A stretch of DNA of 15,780 nucleotides. It comes from Eimeria necatrix. Its lineage: Eukaryota; Apicomplexa; Conoidasida; Eucoccidiorida; Eimeriidae. The notes beneath the pieces were generated by a model. That model had not been told where the DNA came from. It ran no database searches and saw only the letters and a list, made by a program, of their open reading frames with translations. The translations under genes were made by a program, and so were the position numbers. Positions 9,464 to 15,780 of the stretch are shown here, piece by piece. Positions within the stretch are counted from its first letter, which is position 1. Each line of letters begins with the position of its first letter. The stretch is from the NCBI RefSeq assembly GCF_000499385.1, contig NW_013654715.1:1-15780 (forward strand), in the 5' to 3' direction.

Positions 9464-11737
9464 ATGCTTGATGTGTTGAGTGAGGCTTGCCCTTTGCTAA
9501 ATATTGTTGAAATGCATTGGCAATGTGTCTTAAAAAGCCTGCTCTGCAGGAAGAATCGCGAGCATTGCAAAAGCTGCCGTTCTTCAAAGGTTAGAGCCAT
9601 TCCTAGCACGCCCGTCTAAAATAGGGATCGGCGCGTGAGTCTTATGAGCACGTAAAACAAAACCGAAGCTCTAGAAAAAACAGCAAAGTACTTTAGGAAG
9701 GTGAGTTTCGTGTGGAGCATAGTAACTTTACATCGGTGCCATGTGCAGCACTTTGGCAGGCGGCTCCAAATTTATGCCAGTACTCGATTGCTCGGACGAG
9801 CTCACCTGATGTTCTGTATAACCTTTAGATCATAATGATTTTTCCAGGAGCGCTTCGAGGCACATTTGGTTGAAACTATATGTGGATACTGTGGTCCGCA
9901 ATGGGATGATATTATTCCCACTATCAAGTCGGTCATAGCCCAGTCGGCGTTAAATAAATATGGAACACAAAAAGCGTATAGCACGACGTTCGGCGCAAGC
10001 CAGCTCATGCGTGTAGCCTGTCTTTTTGATATTCATTGCATGCCATGAGTCGATCCTTGGATGCATTGAATGGTTTCCTCAAACTGCCACAACGCTGAGA
10101 GCATGACAGCAAGGGCTATCTAGCATCTTGGAAACAACGATGAGTTCTTTGCAACTAGTGTGCAGAACTGTGTCCGCACCTCGTGATTTGTGTATGCGTT
10201 TTCGAGGTGTAGCAATTACTCTCGCTTAATGCAGAATTGGCCCTTTACCGTATTGTACAGAGCAAGGATGTGCGCAGTCTTCAAAATATTTTTTTTTCTA
10301 TCTGGTTTCTTTAGATGGAGCGAGAGCCTGTCATCTCCGCTGTAGCCGCGAAGGCAGCTTTTCCAAATCTTCTTAGTCTTTATCCGTTGTTGGTGAGCAG
10401 TACACAATTATACTTTCAAACTTGATCTCAATTGATCGGTGCCTTTGTGTGCCTTGGAAGCTGCCAGACAGCAGAATGTGAACTGTGTCACAATATATCG
10501 ACCTGCAAGAATGTTAAAGATCGTTCCTGCATCCAAACGCAGAAGTGTTGGCTGCAAGTTACCGAATCAGATCATTTCTAGAACTCCCAGCTGGAAAAAA
10601 GTTATTATCGTTCCATACAGCGTCTACTGCCAAAATCATGGATACACAGCGGATGATTTTCTTGCTCATGAAGTGAGATATGTTTTACCGGTTTGTACCA
10701 AAGCTATGAATATGATCGATTGTGTCGGGTTTTTCTTAATATTTTGGCAGCTCCTGCAAACGTACGGCACGACGTCTCTCGGCTAGATGTCCTGCCCTCA
10801 TACTAATGCGCGATAAATATGATTGTGCAACGCTTCCCTGCTGCTGCACACACTTCCCATACTGTCATGCAATTTATCATGGTATTCGTCCAGCTGGCAA
10901 TGCTTTCCTGGTATGGAACAAACGTGCCGGTAATATACGTACTTTGGATTTCTGCAACTGCAAAGTCAACGGACATTTTGGCTGCAACCCAAACTTCTAA
11001 TCATGGCTTTGGCTGATAGGTCGTACGATTTTACGTTAGCATCGACAATCTTAATAAACTATCTGGGTTTTGGGCATCCAGTCAAGATATACAGCTACAT
11101 GATCGAACGTTTCAAGACGTGATACTTCTACTAACAGAGTTGGCAGCTAATGCGGTACATGTAAAATTTGCCACGAGTTTTTTTCATAATACACAATCAG
11201 GAGGCAGCCTTTCGAGGCAGGCCGGAACGCATCAAGGGCGATGCAAAAATCTGCGTTTGAGCTTTGAAATATCTTTGCTGGGCATGTGCTGGATTCTCCG
11301 AGAGCGACAGCGCCTCCCCTGCGAGCAAACGTTTGTGACAGAGATTTGCATCGCGATGATAAGTTAATGTTTTTAAGTGAGCCCTTCTTTCTGTGTGTTC
11401 AGCATGAGACACAACCAAAAGGAAAGTTCACGCGGCGCTGGTTCGCTTGGCCACCATTCCATTCTGTTCAATGCGTTGAATTAAGAACTAAGCTTCTGTC
11501 TTGTGGAATCAGAGCGTCTTCCCTTCTTACGCCAATACGTCATATTTGCAAATACCATGGGTATGTTGCGGAGACGTAGTGTGAGGCATCAATCATGAAA
11601 CCGTCGTTCGATGGACTGCTTTGCCTTCCGCTCATAAGGTTTTTTTTTGTTTCTGCACTTCGGTCAGCGCGGCATTACAAATTATGTATAAGGCTGCCTG
11701 TAGCTCTAAGATTCTGCTGGATAGTGAAGATCTTTGA
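9464..11737 (+). CDS. Candidate five-exon gene, 239 residues, possible zinc-binding CX2C pairs
   Basis: The proposed exons are 9464-9589, 9848-10012, 10472-10672, 11403-11560 and 11668-11737. The model starts at ATG 9464 and stops at TGA 11735-11737, with all phases compatible over 720 bases. Acceptors are TTTTTCCAG, CCAGACAG, CTGTGTGTTCAG and a T9-rich ...CGGTCAG. Donors are AAG|GTTAGA, CGT|GTAGCC (weak), GAA|GTGAGA and TGG|GTATGT. Cysteines at 9566, 9575, 9881 and 9890 form CX2C-X15-CX2C across the first junction (HCKSC then ICGYCGPQWDD), resembling a zinc-ribbon spacing. Exon 4 contains KFTRRWFAW (11424-11450). The first exon could instead start upstream by an acceptor at 9443 or 9549, and a further phase-0 exon could lie in the 730-bp third intron. 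The function is unknown. The exons were chosen by eye, so chance remains a real alternative. Confidence 0.28.
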
Positions 11738-12716
11738 GCCTATCAACTGCTTTTGTAATTTGTTCGGTTGGTTCCACTACTAGCAGCGTCTAGTGTTTAC
11801 AGTTTGAGTGTTTCTTAGTCTGTAAGTGTGCACGATGAGATGAAACAAGGGGTCAACGGCACTTAAGACTATATGTTTGTGCTTGTAGTCTGATAGTCTT
11901 GAGCAGCGTAAGTGCGTGTAATCTTGCATGCAGGGGCAGGCACTTTCTGCTCTTGAGACAATGTCTGATTTCGAGAGCAGACAGTATGGAAAGATGGAGC
12001 GACCTACTTACTGTGAACTTACTTTTTGGCGTTTCAATGATAAGCATACTATGTGAGGCGTCAGTATTTGCGACAATCATCCTAGAGACGCCATGCTGCG
12101 AATTCATTTCCATGGTACACAGCGGAGCTTGCATAATGCGCATTTCACCTCAATGGGACAGTGCCATGGCAGTGTTAGGTCTAGCGAAAACTTGAAGCGG
12201 GTCATTTGTTTGTCGGAGCTGCACTTGGAGTTGAAGTTACGTTCCATCGTTGCGCCATTGAATGCTGAAAAACAGAGCATGCTTAGTCCTTCTGGGTGTA
12301 AACCTCAAATTACGAGGTTGACTCAAGGCACTCCCTTTCGTAGCACCTTTTAAGGGCGCAACGTGCCTTTTTGAAATTTGTTTTAGATGTTGTGTTTCTG
12401 CTTTGGCAGGAGATTCGATGGAACGATGTCATAAGCAAAAGTCGCTGCTCCATTCTCAGTATTATGCAGTGTATGTGTGCACGGGTTTTAGGGAGGTGGC
12501 GTTCATGGTTGCAGCAGCACCAACTACTGGCTTCCACCGCTCTAGACCAATGATAGTAAATGCGTTGCTGCATTGTGAGGCTGCTCTGGTTGCATTTATG
12601 AGGTCCCTTAGCAGCGTTTGACTTTCTGGCCCGCTTTCATTGCTACGCAACTAATTTTAATGGTCACGAACACTGAAAGATAACGGTTTTACCACTTATT
12701 AACCTTTTGGTTTCAG
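11738..12716. other. Stretch with overlapping open frames but no chosen gene
   Basis: Plus-strand frames of 98 codons (11899-12195), 86 codons (12093-12353) and 72 codons (12403-12621) overlap one another, and a minus frame of 96 codons covers 11853-12143. A good acceptor (TTCTGCTTTGGCAG, ending 12410) is followed by two open frames. One ends at TGA 12553 (EIRWNDVISKSRCSIL...), the other reaches a GTAAAT donor near 12557. With several frames equally open I cannot choose one. TGCATGC lies at 11925-11931. Confidence 0.4.
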
Positions 12717-12931
12717 TTGATGCTCACTGCGTTCCTTCACACATACATGCGGCTTTGTTATTGTGGCCCGCGATACTTTGCGCTTCCGTTTAAAATTGAG
12801 TATTTGCATTACTTGATGCTGGAGAGATGTGTGCATATTTATCAAGCCCGTATTCTTGTTCCAGCTGAGACAGCTTTTTGCAGAGTTGCCTCTCTTCTTC
12901 GAAGTTTGCGCAGAAACATCGGGTTGATTTC
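12717..12931 (+). CDS. Candidate 215-bp exon, unknown product
   Basis: A strong acceptor (AACCTTTTGGTTTCAG) is followed by 71 open codons up to a GATTTC|GTGAGG donor, one base before an in-frame TGA would be completed. The exon starts in phase 0 and leaves two bases. The peptide is rich in Leu, Tyr, Arg and Cys (for example RYFALPFKIEYLHYLMLERC) and ends basic (SLLRSLRRNIGLI). If not spliced, it would be a terminal exon ending at 12935. No family is recognised, and no neighbouring candidate has the phase needed to follow it. Confidence 0.25.
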
Positions 12932-13295
12932 GTGAGGTTTTGAGGTGAGAGGTTTCCATAACGTCCATAAAGCCCATTTTAACTCCGAATGAAAACCTAT
13001 TTGCTGGTGTCCTTCGGGGTCCCGACCACGATGCGGTCACAGCGCCTACTTTGTATTGCACTTGGATACCTTCCTAGTCTTAACTCGCGCGACAACCTTT
13101 CCGTACTATCGTCTCCATGGACAAAACGAAATACACTCCTGAAATAAATCCTTTTCCGTGTATGACACGGAGGCTGTGAGCGCTTGACATGTCTTTATAT
13201 CTAATATTTGTATTTTCACACGGCATGTTAAAAAGTTGGCGCAATGCAGGGGTATGGACGCGCTTTGACCAATGTAGAGAGCGAAGCGTTTGCAG
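12932..13295. other. Short stretch without a supported gene
   Basis: Only minus-strand frames of 73-120 codons (within 12699-13372) are present, with no splice or start support. I see no repeat or RNA element here. Confidence 0.4.
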
Positions 13296-13586
13296 GTACA
13301 CGTAGTCACAAAGCTAAAGCCGAATGCAGCGCTTGATGGCCCGTCAAGGGATACCACCCTCACGCAGCCCAATTGCTACTTTTATGCGAGTGTAGTCGTG
13401 ACACGTAGCTCGCAAAATGCTGATTTCCTGTGCAAACGGAGAGTACTCTGGACAGGTGGCAAGCTCGCTGGCCATCCCAAAGTCCCCGAACATTTGACAT
13501 CGCAATGGGATTGTCTTCTTCGGCGCGTTTGTGAAGCTGCACAGAGCTTTGTCTTTCGTTTCACATGCACAGAATCCAGTGCATAA
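13296..13586 (+). CDS. Candidate exon or terminal exon in a G+C-richer patch, unknown product
   Basis: After a GAAGCGTTTGCAG acceptor the plus frame stays open for 96 codons to a TAA at 13584-13586. A possible GGACAG|GTGGCA donor lies at 13457. The peptide is hydrophilic and evenly mixed (for example KLKPNAALDGPSRD and FLCKRRVLWTGGK). The patch is richer in G+C than its surroundings, which lowers stop frequency. Three minus-strand frames (longest 120 codons, 13344-13706) are open as well, so openness here is weak evidence. The strand is therefore uncertain and no domain is recognised. Confidence 0.2.
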   Translation, partial: VHVVTKLKPNAALDGPSRDTTLTQPNCYFYASVVVTRSSQNADFLCKRRVLWTGGKLAGHPKVPEHLTSQWDCLLRRVCEAAQSFVFRFTCTESSA

Positions 13587-13868
13587 CTCATACAGTGCGC
13601 TGATCATATAGGACACGCGCAGCTCAGTGATCTTTGCAGGTTCACATGGGAGCACTAGGAGATCGGCGTTTGACAGCGGGCATAGCACTAGCTGGCTCAG
13701 AGCCAATTTGACAGATTTTGAATCAGGCGTCAGTCACTATTGAACTGTTCCACATGGGGGCACACTGGCTCTCATGAGTGCGACAGAAGCACACAGGTGT
13801 CCAATCCGAACCACGCTAATTGCTCTATAGTGTGTTGTTGGCCAAATATTCTAGATCCCTTTCGATTC

Positions 13869-14044
13869 CGCAGGAGGTATGATGAAGTGATCCAATTTTT
13901 TAGGTGACTGCGATCTACTTTGTAGACGTTCCAATCGCATTTTTATCTGACGCACAGAATATGAAGCAATTGATGAGCGTCTTCTCATGCCAGATGCTAG
14001 TATTGGCGTGCGTGGCCCTGAATAACTATTTCGCAGGAGGTATG
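13869..14044. repeat. 13-bp exact direct repeat resembling a splice junction
   Basis: CGCAGGAGGTATG occurs at 13869-13881 and 14032-14044. Both are followed by similar but diverged sequence containing a T-rich run and ACTGCG. Each copy contains both an acceptor-like CAG|G and a donor-like GAG|GTATG. The 163-bp spacing suggests an old small duplication. Confidence 0.5.
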
Positions 14045-14236
14045 TTGTGTAACTTGATTTTTCTCTTACTGCGTAGCTTCCCACAGCAGCACACTACTTT
14101 TGAAACAAGCGGTTACGGGCTTAACAATTCATTAACGGCGGCGCTCGTTAGTGTTTCTGCTCCTGAAGAGCAGCGGCGTGGCTCTTTCGAAGTATTTTCC
14201 GAAGCTGGTGCGTCGTTAGACGCACACGAAATTTAA
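13904..14236 (+). CDS. Candidate terminal exon with two hydrophobic segments, unknown product
   Basis: The frame opens after a CCAATTTTTTAG acceptor and runs 110 codons to TAA at 14234-14236, which is followed directly by a run of nine A. Residues about 23-39 and 44-56 are hydrophobic (MLVLACVALNNYF and MLCNLIFLLL). They are preceded by SDAQNMKQLM and followed by a polar, Ser/Glu-rich tail of about 50 residues containing APEEQRRGSFEVF. This is the layout expected for the C-terminal end of a multi-pass transporter. The SDAQNMKQL stretch is loosely like the SQAP-x-MK region before the penultimate helix of proton-dependent oligopeptide transporters, but this is only a resemblance from memory. 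An internal GAG|GTATGT donor at 14040 does not fit in phase with the next acceptor, so one exon is preferred. Confidence 0.3.
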   Translation: MTAIYFVDVPIAFLSDAQNMKQLMSVFSCQMLVLACVALNNYFAGGMLCNLIFLLLRSFPQQHTTFETSGYGLNNSLTAALVSVSAPEEQRRGSFEVFSEAGASLDAHEI

Positions 14237-14386
14237 AAAAAAACATGCAGATGCGATCTTGCCTCTGAGCAGTTAATTGTGTGCTGGCTAAGTAAAATCC
14301 TGGGACCTCGTTCTGAAGGTCGTTTGCATTGCCTAACTACAAATGCATCGGAGTGTCACTAGCGAACTGACTGAGTGTTATTTATC

Positions 14387-14539
14387 ATGATTTTTGAAGA
14401 TCTGCCATGTTCTTGCTGCACGCCACTGCAGAGCATCTTTTGTGGCTACTTTCACTTTTTGCTGATCATTGGTGTTTGTTTGGGGTCCATCATGTGGCTG
14501 ATTGGTTGCTTGGGTGTATGCATGTTTCAGGTCCAATGA
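14387..14539 (+). CDS. Small open frame with a hydrophobic core (50 residues)
   Basis: ATG at 14387 opens a 50-codon frame ending at TGA 14537-14539. About 25 consecutive residues in the second half are hydrophobic (HFLLIIGVCLGSIMWLIGCL), preceded by a cysteine cluster (PCSCCTP). T-rich DNA gives such translations by chance, and the end of the frame contains a TTTCAG that could instead be a splice acceptor. It could be a short membrane peptide, an exon of the neighbouring candidate, or nothing. Confidence 0.12.
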   Translation: MIFEDLPCSCCTPLQSIFCGYFHFLLIIGVCLGSIMWLIGCLGVCMFQVQ

Positions 14540-15373
14540 TGGTTTCTTAGCGGGCCGCGTGGAAAATGAGATATCTAAGAGCTCGTCTTCTTTTGATGAA
14601 AATGCATTTTAAATGTGCAGCAAGTGTGTTGAAGGCTTTGCCCGGGCTTATGAAATCAACGTTTTGTCATTATATGTGTGATCCTGCAAATGAAGCAGTG
14701 GTTATTCCCGCATCATGCAGCACGTGAGGTGCATTGAATGACATTAGATGTAAACTACTCGGATATTTAGAGCTAGATCATTGTACAGTGTAATACCTGA
14801 AACCAAAAGCTGATGTGCTTTTGCCCTCAGCCGTAGTTAGGCATTGCTGTGACAGGAAACGCGAGACTCTCAGATTGTCAGTGTGCGTGCAGTAAGTTTC
14901 ATAAAAGCTGCCTCTCGGGGAAAAACGCATTCATCACAGTAACAAGCGTATAGTGCATATGTGCTCACGGCATTCAGACTTGGGTTGACGACAGTTGCCT
15001 TCCGTTAACGCAGCGGTGGCCTTTTTTTTAGCTTTTTACTTGCGTACTAACATCTTCTGTGAAACAGTTGGTACGGGCCATCAATATCCAGCTTTAAACG
15101 TGTATTGAAGAATGTTTGGGCTTTCCAGTCTTTGATACCGAAAAGTATGCTTTTGCGAAAAGAACTTGAATTTAGCGAGCAATTGATTTCAGATGCCCGT
15201 TAGGAATGCTTGATCGCACTTCCAGATTGTGAGAGAGGCAGCGAAGATTCCAGTTCGAATGCAGCAAGAGCAGGTGTTGTTCCGTGGGCGTAGCCTCATT
15301 GGTGCTTCTTCGAAACAAATTTGCGATTTTCAAAGGCGTAGTGTTTTATGTCAAGGATGTATGTGCGAAACTA
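14540..15373. other. Stretch without a supported gene
   Basis: No frame over about 70 codons is present; the only one listed-length candidate is a plus frame at 15229-15444 that runs into the edge repeat. Acceptor-like sites (CTTTTGCCCTCAG near 14829, TTGATTTCAG near 15191) have no matching exons. A CCAGTTCGAATGC near 15250 resembles a tRNA B box but no tRNA fold is found around it. Confidence 0.4.
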
Positions 15374-15515
15374 TACGTGCACACAAATGCATAATTAATA
15401 TCGAAATTTTGCAGCCAGTAGCCTTGCAAGGCGACAAAAAATGAAGCGTAGTCTCGTTTATTTCGTTGAGATTAGCATTACTGGCGCCTTTACTTTAAAT
15501 GACAGAACACAGTCC
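15374..15515. repeat. Edge direct repeat, copy 1 (period 261 bp)
   Basis: This copy aligns to 15635-15776. Shared blocks in order are TAC(G/A)TGCAC(A/G)CAAATGCAT, TCGAAAT, a GCCTTGC...GGCGACAA block, GTTTATTTC and TGAGATTAGCAT. Identity is about 70-75% by eye. The part between the copies (15516-15634) is not clearly repeated. No coding function is seen. Confidence 0.75.
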
Positions 15516-15634
15516 ATGCGGCTGCTGTTTGTGTACTGCGTTTTAGATAGTGGAAAATACGCTTTCATGAGCTGCGCATAATACGCTGTTGCGCTGTATT
15601 CTGCGTGTTAGATCATGCATAGTGAGGGTTGCTG

Positions 15635-15776
15635 TACATGCACGCAAATGCATGGCAATTCTCGAAATGTCGCAGAGAGTAAGCCTTGCTAAGCGGCGAC
15701 AATGAAGTTCAGTCTTGTTTATTTCACTGAGATTAGCATGAGTTGCGAATTTATTTTACATGATAAAACATCGCCC
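15635..15776. repeat. Edge direct repeat, copy 2 (period 261 bp)
   Basis: This is the second copy of the edge repeat and it runs to the end of the window, so the array may continue beyond it. It keeps the same block order as copy 1 with a few small indels. The offset between matching blocks is 261 bp. Confidence 0.75.
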
Positions 15777-15780
15777 ACAC

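Noticed and set aside
10643..10660. YTADDF in a plus frame, resembling the YADD core of reverse transcriptases
   Set aside because: An extra residue interrupts the motif and none of the neighbouring reverse transcriptase blocks is present.
10806..11016. Two overlapping plus frames (64 and 65 codons) with hydrophobic stretches
   Set aside because: Both lack a usable acceptor and donor in phase with neighbours; hydrophobicity is explained by T-rich sequence.
97..12282. Recurrent GCATGC / TGCATGC words (97, 401, 5233, 7028, 10037, 11925, 12277)
   Set aside because: TGCATGC is a known promoter word in coccidian parasites, but seven GCATGC in about 16 kb is only modestly above chance and they do not cluster at any proposed gene start.
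13344..13706. Minus-strand frame of 120 codons plus two other overlapping minus frames
   Set aside because: Several frames on both strands are open together in a G+C-richer patch, so openness reflects composition; no domain or motif is recognised.
15240..15265. GTTCGAATGC resembling a tRNA B box
   Set aside because: No matching A box, acceptor stem or anticodon arm can be folded upstream.
1..15780. Prokaryotic operon, phage, defence island or CRISPR array
   Set aside because: There are no long adjacent frames, no ribosome-binding-site pattern, no regularly spaced identical repeats and no recognisable prokaryotic protein.

Overview
This is one stretch of nuclear-type eukaryotic DNA with roughly 45% G+C and no CpG depletion. 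It has no operon-like gene packing, no long open frames, and no rRNA or tRNA gene, CRISPR array or prokaryotic mobile element that I can recognise. The longest open frame is 146 codons. The number of frames over 100 codons (about eleven over six frames) is close to what random sequence of this composition would give, so frame length alone supports no gene. Good GT...AG intron signals, several TGCATGC words and short candidate exons would fit a compact-intron protist such as an alveolate. That is a weak inference and I cannot name the organism.

The firmest content is repetitive. A block of about 815 bp is present twice in direct orientation (about 3495-4310 and 5283-6097, offset 1787-1788 bp, roughly 85% identical by eye). 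A more decayed third relative lies immediately upstream (about 2985-3491). The two good copies are separated by about 970 bp of unrelated DNA that carries a reverse-strand open frame with one hydrophobic segment. A second direct-repeat pair of period 261 bp occupies the right edge (15374-15515 and 15635-15776) and may continue outside the window.

Coding content is uncertain. The best proposal is a five-exon plus-strand model between 9464 and 11737. It keeps one reading phase through four GT-AG introns, has an ATG and a stop, and would encode 239 residues with a CX2C-X15-CX2C arrangement formed across the first splice junction. Other plausible exons lie at 51-565 (three phase-compatible exons), 2079-2267, 2815-2910, 6685-6904, 8850-9203 (two exons around a 75-bp intron), 12717-12931, 13296-13586 and 13904-14236 (a possible terminal exon with two hydrophobic segments). 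None matches a family I can name with confidence. Several neighbouring candidates do not share phase, so they cannot simply be chained into one gene.

Read overall, the window is intron-rich or intergenic eukaryotic DNA with old local duplications and possibly one or a few small multi-exon genes on the plus strand. I found no convincing novel system. The points most worth checking are the duplication array, the 9464-11737 model and the CpG-biased divergence of the duplicated blocks.
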